Origin: Luteitalea sp.
GTDB lineage: Bacteria; Acidobacteriota; Vicinamibacteria; Vicinamibacterales; Vicinamibacteraceae
NCBI GenBank assembly: GCA_009377605.1
Contig: WHTT01000008.1
Location: 51,400-115,399 of the forward strand
Reading direction: 5' to 3'
DNA: 64,000 nt
Each line of letters opens with the position of its first letter. Position 1 is the first letter of the stretch. Under the pieces are notes generated by a model. That model was not told the DNA's origin, did no database searches, and was given only the letters and a program-made list of their open reading frames with translations. This document shows, in pieces, positions 25,690 to 33,545 of the stretch. A program made the translations under genes and the position numbers.

Positions 25690-27087
25690 TCATCGCAACG
25701 CTGCCGCGAGCAGGGATGCCACCAGCTCGTCGTCTTCCGGGGTCACGGTTCGAAGGTCCAAGACGAGGCGGTTCTCGACGATGCGTGCCACCAAGGGCGG
25801 GTCGGCGGCTCGAAGTCGCCGAGCCAGCTCGCTCGCGCCCACATCCGGGGCGTGCACCGCAAGCAAGCGGGTCGGCAGCAGCTCGCCAGGTGCGCTCCCT
25901 CCGCCAATCGTGGAGTCGCCGTCGACGATGGTAAGTGAGAGAGCCGATTCGCCGGATGCGGCGTGGACGCGCTCGAGCACGCGGCGCGCGCGCGCCTCGA
26001 TCTCGGCTCCCGTGAGCCGTAACATGCGCTGAACCGGTACGGTGGCGGACGCGCGGTCACAGGCGTACTCGCAAAGCGTGGCTTCGAGCGCTGCATAGGT
26101 CAGCTTGTCGACACGCAGCGCACGCATGAGCGGATGGCGCCGAATGCAGTCGACCAGGTCACGGCGGCCGACGATGATGCCCGCCTGGGGCCCGCCGAGG
26201 AGCTTGTCGCCGCTGAAGGTCGACAGGTCGGCTCCCGCCGCGACGCTGTCGGTGACGACTGGCTCGGAGTCCAGAACACCGGGCAGCGGCAGCAGATGCC
26301 CGCTGCCGAGGTCCTCGACCACCGGGAGGCCGAAGCGTTTGCCCAACGCTGCAATCTCGGTCAGCGCTGGACGTTCGGTGAAGCCCTCGATGCGGAAGTT
26401 CGATGGATGAACGCGCAGGAGTAGCGCGGTCCGCTCGCTGATGGCTGCCCCGTAATCGGCCACGCGCGTCCGGTTGGTCGTGCCGACCTCACGCAGGATG
26501 GCCCCTGAAGCCCGAAGCACGTCCGGCACTCGGAAGCCGCCCCCGATCTCGACCAGCTCGCCACGCGAGATAATCACCTCCCGGCCCGCGGCGAGCGCCG
26601 TCAGGACCAACAACACCGCGGCTGCGTTGTTGTTGACGACCACCGCCGCATCCGCGCCCGTGAGGCGACACAGCAACGCTTCGGCGTGCACATCCCTGGC
26701 ACCGCGCGTTCCAGCCTCGAGGTCGTACTCGATCGAGACGTAGCCGCTCACTTCCGCGAGCTGCCGGACGACGGCCGCAGCCAGTGGTGCGCGCCCGAGG
26801 TTGGTGTGCAGCAGGACACCGGTGGCGTTGATGATGCGTCGCAGCGTCGGCGTGAAGGTGCGCGCCAGACGCGCCGGGAGCCGCGCTTCAATCCAGGCGG
26901 CAGCGTCCTCGGGCGTGGCCGGTCGAGACGATGACCGCGCAGCGGACGGCCCTGCGGCGAGCGCGTCGCGTAGAGCGTTGGCCTCCGCGCGGAGCGCTGC
27001 CACGATCGCCGCGCGCCCGAATCTGGCCTCGAGCGCCTGCGCGGTGGCGCGTTGCCGCAGCCGCTCAATCGATGGCACAATACGCAT
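25690..27087 (-). CDS. selA: L-seryl-tRNA(Sec) selenium transferase
   Basis: 465 residues, full length. SelA is a PLP enzyme that converts Ser-tRNA(Sec) to Sec-tRNA(Sec) using selenophosphate. The N-terminal helical domain opens with PSIERLRQ. RIINATGVLLHTNLGRAPL is the family signature, and DLSTFSGDKLLGGPQAGIIVG holds the PLP lysine (near residue 300). Its presence implies selenoprotein synthesis, so selB, selD and tRNA-Sec should exist elsewhere; none is visible here. It converges on nuoN. Its start is two bases from that of a divergent unknown gene. Confidence 0.95.
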   Translation of the reverse strand: MRIVPSIERLRQRATAQALEARFGRAAIVAALRAEANALRDALAAGPSAARSSSRPATPEDAAAWIEARLPARLARTFTPTLRRIINATGVLLHTNLGRAPLAAAVVRQLAEVSGYVSIEYDLEAGTRGARDVHAEALLCRLTGADAAVVVNNNAAAVLLVLTALAAGREVIISRGELVEIGGGFRVPDVLRASGAILREVGTTNRTRVADYGAAISERTALLLRVHPSNFRIEGFTERPALTEIAALGKRFGLPVVEDLGSGHLLPLPGVLDSEPVVTDSVAAGADLSTFSGDKLLGGPQAGIIVGRRDLVDCIRRHPLMRALRVDKLTYAALEATLCEYACDRASATVPVQRMLRLTGAEIEARARRVLERVHAASGESALSLTIVDGDSTIGGGSAPGELLPTRLLAVHAPDVGASELARRLRAADPPLVARIVENRLVLDLRTVTPEDDELVASLLAAALR

Positions 27088-27089
27088 GA

Positions 27090-27542
27090 ATGTCGGATGT
27101 CACAATAAACCCTGGCGACGCGGAGTCTCCAACGTCAAGGCCCACGCGGCGCCCCCAAGAGCGTTGCTGGCCGTATCTCAATCTCCCCGAGCAGCCGACC
27201 GACGAAGAGCTCCAGGCGCTGGACCCCGATCTCCGACGAGCCCTGTACGCGACGCCGCTGGGTCCATTTTCCATCACTCTCGTGTTCCCGCGCTTCGACG
27301 GGCCGGATTACGAGCGGGCCCTCGAGCTGGCGCGTGCGGCTGGGGAGTTCCAACAGCGCGGGTCGGGCGCAGACGTGCAATCGCGGGCCCGCTTCACGCC
27401 TGACCAGGCGCTGGCCCTGCGGGATCTATTCGAGATCGTGGGACGCTACGATGGCTGCGAGGTGCTCGTCGACGATCACCGGGTGCCGTACGCGCGCGAG
27501 CTGTGGCTGCCGTTGATGTGGTATTTGCTGCCAAGATCCTAG
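27090..27542 (+). CDS. Conserved-looking hypothetical protein, 150 residues
   Basis: It reads MSDVTINPGD and continues as a soluble, acidic protein with no signal peptide or membrane helix. The segment YLNLPEQPTDEELQALDPDL is followed by PLGPFSITLVFPRFDG, a helix rich in Ala/Glu/Arg (residues 70-85), LRDLFEIVGRYDGCEV and LWLPLMWYLLPRS. Codon use matches the neighbours, which supports a real gene. I do not recognise a family. The start codon is two bases from the divergent selA start, so each gene's upstream region lies within the other's coding sequence. Function cannot be inferred beyond possible co-regulation with selA. Confidence 0.6.
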   Translation: MSDVTINPGDAESPTSRPTRRPQERCWPYLNLPEQPTDEELQALDPDLRRALYATPLGPFSITLVFPRFDGPDYERALELARAAGEFQQRGSGADVQSRARFTPDQALALRDLFEIVGRYDGCEVLVDDHRVPYARELWLPLMWYLLPRS

Positions 27543-27566
27543 TGTCCTGTCCGCGGACAGCACACT
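27541..27566. repeat. 26-bp near-perfect palindrome downstream of the hypothetical gene
   Basis: CTGTCCGCGGACAG (27547-27560) is a perfect 14-bp palindrome. AGTGTC/CACACT flanks extend it with one mismatch. It begins at the last base of the preceding stop codon and directly abuts an R1 repeat. It may act as a terminator-like hairpin or as a repeat boundary. Confidence 0.6.
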
Positions 27567-27624
27567 AGGTAGGGCCGCCTCGGCGAGGCGGCCGTGACGG
27601 CGCGGGAGGCTGACGCGCCCTACC
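27567..27624. repeat. Three-way-junction repeat, family R1
   Basis: This copy has the same outer GTAGGGC/GCCCTAC arms and two inner hairpins as the copy at 10072, with small changes in the loops. It lies between the hypothetical gene and the cold-shock gene terminator. Confidence 0.85.
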
Positions 27625-27634
27625 GAGGAAGCAC

Positions 27635-27665
27635 GAAAAGAGCTGCCGGTCAGGCAGCTCTTTTC
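27635..27665 (-). terminator. Bidirectional intrinsic terminator of the cold-shock gene
   Basis: A perfect 13-bp stem (27635-27647 with 27653-27665) has a 5-base loop GGTCA. The stem ends in AAAA on one side and TTTT on the other. Read on the minus strand it lies about 30 bases past the csp stop and ends in a short U run, as expected for an intrinsic terminator. Confidence 0.8.
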
Positions 27666-27694
27666 CGCGGTCCTTGGGATTCCCAGACGAGTCC

Positions 27695-27904
27695 TTAGTC
27701 CTGCTTGATCACGTTGCCGGCCTGAGGTCCCTTGGGGCCGTCGACGATCTCGAACTCGACCGGCTCACCCTCCTCGAGCGTGCGGTACCCAGAGCCCTGA
27801 ATGGCGGAATAGTGAACGAACACATCGCTCCCCGCTTCACGCTCGATGAAGCCATAACCCTTCTGGTTGTTGAACCACTTGACACGACCTGTAATGCGCT
27901 GCAT
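27695..27904 (-). CDS. Cold-shock-domain protein (CspA family)
   Basis: 69 residues from the ATG at 27904, which is preceded by a GGCAGGGA ribosome-binding sequence. A longer frame upstream is leader sequence. It is a single OB-fold with RNP1 KGYGFIE and RNP2 VFVHYSAI, starting RVKWFNNQ and ending GNVIKQD. It is an RNA/ssDNA-binding chaperone of the cytoplasm. It has its own promoter (28047-28076) with a leader of about 135 bases, as in cold-regulated csp genes, and its own terminator. Which csp paralogue this is cannot be told. Confidence 0.95.
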   Translation of the reverse strand: MQRITGRVKWFNNQKGYGFIEREAGSDVFVHYSAIQGSGYRTLEEGEPVEFEIVDGPKGPQAGNVIKQD

Positions 27905-28020
27905 CGACTTCCCTGCCTTACTGGCCCGCCGTGCATCTAACACGATGGGTTGGTGCACCCGTTGGCTCATTTGCCGACGGGCAGTTGCGAAGGCCGGCCG
28001 GCGCGGCCCGATATCTCCTG

Positions 28021-28043
28021 CCGCGCTTGGTGAGCCAGCGCGG
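28021..28043 (-). promoter_or_regulatory. Hairpin at the 5' end of the predicted csp leader
   Basis: CCGCGCT (28021-28027) pairs with AGCGCGG (28037-28043) around a 9-base loop, forming a 7-bp stem near the predicted start of the csp transcript. Long structured leaders are known to control csp mRNA stability and translation with temperature. That this hairpin does so is inference. Confidence 0.35.
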
Positions 28044-28046
28044 CAA

Positions 28047-28076
28047 ACAATACTGGCGCCTTTTGGACATTGTCAA
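28047..28076 (-). promoter_or_regulatory. Sigma70-type promoter of the cold-shock gene
   Basis: On the minus strand a consensus -35 TTGACA (28071-28076 on the plus strand) is followed after 18 bases by a -10 TATTGT (28047-28052). Transcription would start near 28040, leaving a leader of about 135 bases. It lies back-to-back with a weaker purH promoter candidate: TACACT at 28084-28089, with a poor TTTGGA -35. Confidence 0.55.
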
Positions 28077-28103
28077 GTTTGGATACACTGAGAGCCAATC
28101 AAG

Positions 28104-29753
28104 ATGCCACGAGCATTGCTGAGCGTGTCGGACAAAAGGGGCCTCGTCGAGTTCGCTTCCGGTCTCGTCGGGCGGGGATGGGAGATCGTTTCGACGGGCG
28201 GCACGGCGCGTGCGCTCGGTGACGCCGGGGTGCCCGTTACCCAGGTTGCCGACGTCACTCGGTTTCCGGAGATGATGGACGGGCGTGTGAAGACGCTGCA
28301 CCCGAGGATTCATGGCGGCATCCTCGCGCGCAGGCACCGCCCGGATGATCTCGCTGCGGCGCGGCGCGAGCGCATCGACCTGATTGATCTCGTTGCCGTC
28401 AACCTGTACCCGTTCGCGCGCGCCGCTGCCGACCCGGCCACAACCTTCGACGCGCTCGTCGAGGAGATCGACATCGGCGGGCCGAGCCTCGCCCGGGCGG
28501 CCGCCAAGAACTTTCGCGACGTGCTCGTCGTCATCGACCCGTCCGACTACGCGTCAGTGCTCGAGCGCGTGGCCGATTTACCGGGGTTCCCCCTGCCGCT
28601 TCGTCTGGCGTTGGCGCGCAAGGCCTTCGCGCACACGGCCGAGTACGATCGCGCCATCGCACGGGAGCTCGAGCGCGTCCGTGTCAACGGTGAGCGGGTC
28701 GCGCGCGTGGCGCCCGCGTCCAGCACCGACGAAGCCCGCGCGGAGGACGGACAAGCCGCGGACGGGCTCGCATCTCAGGGCGGCGAGTTGCCAGACCGGC
28801 TCGCCGTGCAGTGCCGCCGCATTCGCACGCTGCGCTACGGCGAGAACCCGCATCAGCGTGCCGCGTGGTACGCACAGCCGGATGCGCGCGCCCTTGGTGC
28901 AGCAACGGTGCATCAGGGCAAAGAGCTTTCGTACACGAATCTCCTCGACCTCGATGCCGCGGCTCGTATCGTTCTCGAGCTCGAGGAGCCCGCATCCGCT
29001 GTGATCAAGCATACGAACCCCTGCGGTGTGGCCGTTGGCGTGTCGGCGGCCGAGGCTTACGTGCGCGCACGTGACGCCGATCGATTGTCAGCGTTTGGCG
29101 GGGTCGTCGCTCTCAACCGAACGCTTGACGAGGCGGCTGCCAGCGTTCTCGTGTCCACGTTTATCGAGGCCGTCATTGCCCCGGCGGTCGAGCCCGGCGC
29201 CCTGGAGATTCTGGCGCGCAAGCCGAATCTGCGCGTCGTTTCGGCAAATCTCGCACGCAGCGAAGGGGTGGCGCCGGCCGCGCTCGAAGCACGCTCAATT
29301 TTGGGAGCGCTCCTCATCCAAGAGCACGACAGGGTGACGGAGGCCGAAGGGGCGTGGCCGCCGGCAGCCGGCGTCCGCGTCGTGACGGCGCGGGCTCCGA
29401 CGGAGGACGAGTGGCGCGGATTGCGCTTCGCTTGGCGCGTATGCGCGCACGTGAAGTCGAACGCCGTTGTCTTCGCCGGACCCGATCGAACATTCGCGAT
29501 TGGCGCTGGACAGATGAGCCGCGTCGACGCCGTCAAGGTAGCAGCGATGAAGGCGACGGCGCCGTTGACCGGATCCGTCGTGGCCTCGGATGCGTTCTTC
29601 CCCTTCCGCGATGGTGTGGACGCCATCGCTCAGGCGGGCGCCACGGCTATCGTGCAGCCCGGAGGGTCGGTTCGAGACGCCGAGTCCATTGCCGCGGCCG
29701 ACGAGCACGGCCTCGCCATGATCTTCACCGGCGTTCGGCATTTCAGACACTGA
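28104..29753 (+). CDS. purH: Bifunctional AICAR formyltransferase/IMP cyclohydrolase
   Basis: 549 residues. PurH catalyses the last two steps of de novo IMP synthesis. The N-terminal MGS-like IMP cyclohydrolase domain (about 1-195) shows [28 protein letters not shown] and [15 protein letters not shown]. The AICAR transformylase domain (about 235-549) has [27 protein letters not shown] (catalytic Lys-His), and [23 protein letters not shown]. An Ala/Glu/Asp-rich linker of about 35 residues joins them. It is divergent from the csp gene. An R6 inverted repeat follows the stop. Confidence 0.97.
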   Translation: MPRALLSVSDKRGLVEFASGLVGRGWEIVSTGGTARALGDAGVPVTQVADVTRFPEMMDGRVKTLHPRIHGGILARRHRPDDLAAARRERIDLIDLVAVNLYPFARAAADPATTFDALVEEIDIGGPSLARAAAKNFRDVLVVIDPSDYASVLERVADLPGFPLPLRLALARKAFAHTAEYDRAIARELERVRVNGERVARVAPASSTDEARAEDGQAADGLASQGGELPDRLAVQCRRIRTLRYGENPHQRAAWYAQPDARALGAATVHQGKELSYTNLLDLDAAARIVLELEEPASAVIKHTNPCGVAVGVSAAEAYVRARDADRLSAFGGVVALNRTLDEAAASVLVSTFIEAVIAPAVEPGALEILARKPNLRVVSANLARSEGVAPAALEARSILGALLIQEHDRVTEAEGAWPPAAGVRVVTARAPTEDEWRGLRFAWRVCAHVKSNAVVFAGPDRTFAIGAGQMSRVDAVKVAAMKATAPLTGSVVASDAFFPFRDGVDAIAQAGATAIVQPGGSVRDAESIAAADEHGLAMIFTGVRHFRH

Positions 29754-29754
29754 C

Positions 29755-29820
29755 GAAAGACGTAAAACGGGGACAGCCCTCGTTTTCCGAAGGATGGAAA
29801 ACGAGGGCTGTCCCCGTTTT
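29755..29820. repeat. Inverted repeat family R6 (AAAACGGGGACAGCC...)
   Basis: AAAACGGGGACAGCCCTCGTTTT and its complement form a stem of about 23 bp at 29764-29820, around a short loop. It is preceded by ACGAAAGACGT, a sequence also present in the copy at 45791-45911. It lies exactly between the convergent purH and heptose kinase stops and could terminate both transcripts. Confidence 0.85.
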
Positions 29821-30834
29821 CTACAGCTCGCTGGCAAGCGCCTGATCGAGCTCGTCGCGGGTGACCGGCGCGGGCCCGAAGTGGCTGACCGCCACACCGG
29901 CCGCGTGGTTGGCCATCTCGGCCGCCTCGGCGAGTGTGGCGCCGCCAGCGAGCGCGAGCGCAAGCGTGCTGATCACGGTGTCGCCGGCGCCGGTGACATC
30001 GGCCACCTCGCGCGTGGCCGCCGGCAGAACGCCCTCACCGAGCGATGCGTGCCCGCTCTCCGAGCCATCCAGAATCCAGATCCCATGCTCGCCGCGCGTG
30101 ATGACGACCGAGGCGCAGCCCACCTGGTCTCGCAGCGCACGCGCCGCCCGCCGCGCATCATCGTCCGACCGAATCCGGAGATGGGTCGCGATTTCCGCTT
30201 CGACCTGGTTTGGCGTAATGAGTGTCACGCCGCCGTACAGCTCGAGATGCGGGATCTTGGGATCCACCAGCACCCGTATGCCACGCGCGCGGGCGCACCC
30301 CATCACGCCACGCATCACCTCCTGTGTGATGACCCCCTTCAGGTAATCGGACACGACGATGATGTCGGCTCTTGGAGCGGCCGACTCGACGTACGCGATG
30401 ACGGTCTCCTGGATTGCACCCGCTATGTCTCCATCCAACTCATAGTCGACTCGTGCCACCTGTTGTTGTCGCGTGGTGACGATGCGAAGCTTACGCGTCG
30501 TACAGCGTGAGCTGTCGCAGACCAGACTGTCAGCGGAGATCCCGCGGTCCCTCAGGGCTGCCTTCAATCGGTCGGCCGGGTCGTCTTCTCCCACCACGCC
30601 CACCAGCGTGGCGCGACCGCCCAAGGCGGTGACGTTGCTGGCGACGTTGGCCGCGCCACCCAGCCGGAAGTGCTCGTGATCGAACTCGACCACCGGCACC
30701 GGCGCTTCCGGCGAGATCCGATGCACCCGACCGAACAAGAAATGGTCGAGCATCACGTCGCCGACTATCAGGATGGATCGTTCCGCGAGCGACGCGAGTA
30801 TGGCTCGCGCGCGCGCGAGCGATAAGGAAGGCAT
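29821..30834 (-). CDS. rfaE1: D-glycero-beta-D-manno-heptose-7-phosphate kinase
   Basis: 337 residues. This is a PfkB-type kinase covering only the first domain of HldE, so the adenylyltransferase must be separate. Motifs are [45 protein letters not shown] and [29 protein letters not shown] has the catalytic Asp. It phosphorylates heptose-7-phosphate at C1, the step after GmhA, in LPS-core precursor synthesis. It lies downstream of the heptosyltransferase and O-antigen ligase genes on the same strand. The start region touches an R4 repeat. Confidence 0.9.
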   Translation of the reverse strand: MPSLSLARARAILASLAERSILIVGDVMLDHFLFGRVHRISPEAPVPVVEFDHEHFRLGGAANVASNVTALGGRATLVGVVGEDDPADRLKAALRDRGISADSLVCDSSRCTTRKLRIVTTRQQQVARVDYELDGDIAGAIQETVIAYVESAAPRADIIVVSDYLKGVITQEVMRGVMGCARARGIRVLVDPKIPHLELYGGVTLITPNQVEAEIATHLRIRSDDDARRAARALRDQVGCASVVITRGEHGIWILDGSESGHASLGEGVLPAATREVADVTGAGDTVISTLALALAGGATLAEAAEMANHAAGVAVSHFGPAPVTRDELDQALASEL

Positions 30835-30835
30835 A

Positions 30836-31030
30836 ATCAGGAATCAGGAAAAGGGGAAACAGGCTTGCCTCGCCGTAGCTCGCCGGAGGCGAGCGAAGGC
30901 TGGGCGCTCATGCTCGATTCATCCGGGGGTTTGGTCCTTGCGGTCGGATTCCCGTGGCCCGTGCTCGCCGCTGACGCCCGATTCCTGGTTCCCGGTTCCT
31001 GAATCCTGGGTCCTGAATCCTGATTGCTGA
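30836..31030. repeat. Inverted repeat of GAATCAGGA units (family R4) overlapping the O-antigen ligase 3' end
   Basis: The left arm ATCAGGAATCAGGA (30837-30850) has complementary TTCCTGAATCC/TCCTGATT units at 30982-31028. Between them is a second hairpin on GCTCGCCGGAGGCGAGC. The right arm is translated on the minus strand as part of the ligase tail. Confidence 0.75.
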
Positions 31031-32196
31031 TATTCGGCGGCGTACGGCAGCGTGACGAGTACGAGAAAGAGCATCAAGAACTCCGAGTCGCCGAAGTTGT
31101 ACTCGAACATGCCGGCCGTCAGCATACTAATGATGGCAGCAATGCCTGCGGCCGCCAGCCCGGCAGAGCGCTGCGCACGAACCCTGCGATACAGATCACG
31201 CAGAACGACCACGACGAACCAGAGCCATGCGGCGAGTGCAGGGAGCCCCCGCTCCGCGGCGATCTGCATGGGTACGTTGTGAAGGTGAACGTTCAGCGGT
31301 TCCACTGCCTCCGGCATCCGATACTGCGGATAGACGCGCTTGACGTTGTCTGGTCCGACACCGACAAGCGGATGATCGCGCACGATGCGCAGCCCCGAGC
31401 GCAGCATCGCCACGCGGTCGCGGTTCGCCGGATCCTGCAGATCGAGCACCGAGTAGACACGCGCCGCCACTCGGCCCGGCGCGACGAGGAGGAGCAGGGC
31501 AACGGCGATGGGCAGCAGCGCGAGTAGCCGCCGGTCTTTCAAGACGAAGAGCACACCCATCGCGGCCGAGATGCCGACCCACGTGTTACGCGTGAAGGTG
31601 AGTGACAGGGCGACCAACACGGCGGGAAGCACGAGTGCCGGCCATGTGCGGTCGTGTTTGTCGTACAGGAGCCGTCCCGCGACCGCACCGGCCACCAGCA
31701 TCAGCAGGCCTGAATAGGTCATGTAGTGCGTGAGGGAGCCGGCTGGTCGCCTGTCCAGCGTGTCGTACTGGAACATTCCGTACTGGACGATGCCGATGAT
31801 CGCGCTGAGGGCACCGATGGTGATGATGACGTTCGTCAACAGGGAGGCACGCTCACCGCGAGCGATGCGGTAGACGAGCGGTACGATGAAGAAGAGGACG
31901 AGCTGCTTGCAGTCGACGATGGTCTCGATGCGGTTGGGGGCGGCGAGCGCGGAGACCAGCGTCAGGCCCCCGTATACCGCCAGCGGCCAAAACACCCGCG
32001 GGACCTCGATCCGCTCGTTGCGGACGCCAACCAGCACCAGCCAACAAAGGACCGTGGCCGTCAGCAGGATGTAGGCGCCAGCCACGAACAGCTGGACGGC
32101 GGCGACGAACAGCAAAGCGCTGCCGAGCGCCAACCCTTCCAGTCTGTCGCTGCGACCACTGCCGCGCCCCAGCGCGGTAAGCGTCGTCGTTGTCAT
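30919..32196 (-). CDS. O-antigen ligase-family membrane protein (Wzy_C)
   Basis: 425 residues from the ATG at 32196, which overlaps the preceding stop (ATGA). About eleven membrane helices are present. The periplasmic loop VGVGPDNVKRVYPQYR followed by NVHLHNVPMQIAAERGLPAL is the Wzy_C/WaaL catalytic-loop pattern (H-x-H-N ... E-x-G). It probably ligates or polymerises O-antigen on lipid A-core at the periplasmic face. The last 35 residues (QDSGTGNQESG and following, ending RKDQTPG) are encoded by the R4 repeat and are unlikely to be functional. It is cotranscribed with the heptosyltransferase. Confidence 0.85.
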   Translation of the reverse strand: MTTTTLTALGRGSGRSDRLEGLALGSALLFVAAVQLFVAGAYILLTATVLCWLVLVGVRNERIEVPRVFWPLAVYGGLTLVSALAAPNRIETIVDCKQLVLFFIVPLVYRIARGERASLLTNVIITIGALSAIIGIVQYGMFQYDTLDRRPAGSLTHYMTYSGLLMLVAGAVAGRLLYDKHDRTWPALVLPAVLVALSLTFTRNTWVGISAAMGVLFVLKDRRLLALLPIAVALLLLVAPGRVAARVYSVLDLQDPANRDRVAMLRSGLRIVRDHPLVGVGPDNVKRVYPQYRMPEAVEPLNVHLHNVPMQIAAERGLPALAAWLWFVVVVLRDLYRRVRAQRSAGLAAAGIAAIISMLTAGMFEYNFGDSEFLMLFLVLVTLPYAAEYQQSGFRTQDSGTGNQESGVSGEHGPRESDRKDQTPG

Positions 32197-33326
32197 CGGT
32201 CCGGTCTCGCCACAGAGCTGGTCATTGGGCTCGCCGCCGGACTCGTCAGCGCGGATGCCCTCGCCCGTGCCAACGCGCGTTCCGCCGCCTCGACGACGCG
32301 CATCGCCGAGATGCGCGTGAGGCATCGGAAGTCGCCCGGCGCGCAGGTGCGCTGCTCGCACGGACGGCAGGGTAGATCGTCGATCTCGACCGCCTCGGTG
32401 ACAAACGCCGGATCCCGCCAAGGTGCCGAACGCGCCGGAAGCGTCGGCCCGTAGAGCGCGACGATGGGGACCGATGTTGCCGCTGCGATGTGCAGCGGGC
32501 CACTATCTCCCCCGACGAACAGGGCGGCACGCCCGATGAGGCTCCTGAGCTCTGCCAGCGTCGAGCCACCACACGTCACGATCGCCTCGCCTTGCGCTGG
32601 TGCGAGGCGCAACGCCCGTCCGACCACCTCCTCTGCGGCGCTTGCCTCGGACGGTCCCGACGTCAGGATGATACGACGTTCCGTGTCGGAAGACGAGAGG
32701 TGCGCGGCCAGCTCTGCGAAGCTCTCCAGCGGCCAGCGTCGAAAGGGATTGCCCGCGCTGACATGGATGACGATCGGCACGTGCACCGACCCGATGCCCT
32801 GGCGGTCCAGCCAGATCGCGATCCGCCGGGCCGCTTCGGGGTCTTCGGGCATTTCCACCGGATCGCGCGCTGGGTCCGGAGGCTCGATGCCCGGCAGCAG
32901 CGGACGCAGTAGGTCCCATTGGTTTTCCACCGAGTGCCGCGGCCGCAGCTCGCGCGGACGCGCCACGATGTCGGTGTACATCCAGGAACGGCCAGTGACG
33001 CTGTAACCAATGCGTCGGGGCGCCCGGCTCGCGAGCGTGAGCCAGCTTGCGCGTGGCCCGCCGTGGAAGTCGGCGACGACATCGAACCGACGTCGCCGCA
33101 GCTCGGCCGCCAGCTGCCAGTCGGCGAGCACCCGGGCCGGGCCGCTCGGGGCCGCTCGCAGCAGCACCTCATCGAGATGGGGATTGTGGGCAACCACGGC
33201 TGACGCCGCGGGCTCAACGAGATACGTGAGTCGTGCGTCCGGCAGCGCGCGCCTCACCGCGCGGATGGCGGGAGTCGTGAAGACGACGTCACCGACCACG
33301 CGCAGGCGGATGAGTAAGATGTTCAC
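32193..33326 (-). CDS. LPS heptosyltransferase (GT9, WaaF/WaaC-like)
   Basis: About 377 residues from a GTG at 33326 (MNILLIRLRVVGDVVFTTPAI), the standard GT9 N-terminus. Further signatures are DVVADFHGGPRASWLTL, VIHVSAGNPFRRWP, and the donor-site block IGRAALFVGGDSGPLHIAAATSVPIVALYGPT. DLPCRPCEQRTCAPGDFRCL is the Cys-containing segment typical of GT9. It transfers heptose from ADP-heptose to the LPS inner core in the cytoplasm. It forms an operon with the O-antigen ligase and, in order, the heptose kinase. The C-terminal 20 residues are Ala/Ser-rich and variable. Confidence 0.9.
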   Translation of the reverse strand: MNILLIRLRVVGDVVFTTPAIRAVRRALPDARLTYLVEPAASAVVAHNPHLDEVLLRAAPSGPARVLADWQLAAELRRRRFDVVADFHGGPRASWLTLASRAPRRIGYSVTGRSWMYTDIVARPRELRPRHSVENQWDLLRPLLPGIEPPDPARDPVEMPEDPEAARRIAIWLDRQGIGSVHVPIVIHVSAGNPFRRWPLESFAELAAHLSSSDTERRIILTSGPSEASAAEEVVGRALRLAPAQGEAIVTCGGSTLAELRSLIGRAALFVGGDSGPLHIAAATSVPIVALYGPTLPARSAPWRDPAFVTEAVEIDDLPCRPCEQRTCAPGDFRCLTRISAMRVVEAAERALARARASALTSPAASPMTSSVARPDR

Positions 33327-33345
33327 GGGCCAACATTGCAATATA

Positions 33346-33516
33346 GCAGGGTCAAGGGGGCAAGGGATCGAGGGATCCAGGGGGCAACGGGGTAAGGGGG
33401 GAAGTGGCTCGCTGCTTTGCCCCCGGTCCCCAAATCATCCCACCCTCGATCCCTTGATCCCTGGATCCCTCGATCCCTTGCCCCCTTGACCCCTCTATCC
33501 CTTTCCCCTTTTTCTG
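33346..33516. repeat. Inverted repeat of GGGATCNAGG units, family R3
   Basis: The left arm (33346-33400) has GGGATCGAGGGATCCAGG-type units. The right arm (33438-33516) has the complementary CCTCGATCCCTTGATCC units. It fills most of the space between the heptosyltransferase and the TPR gene, and extends the TPR reading frame upstream of its true start. Confidence 0.8.
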
Positions 33517-33545
33517 AAGTCTTCGGCTGTGGAACAATCAAGGGG

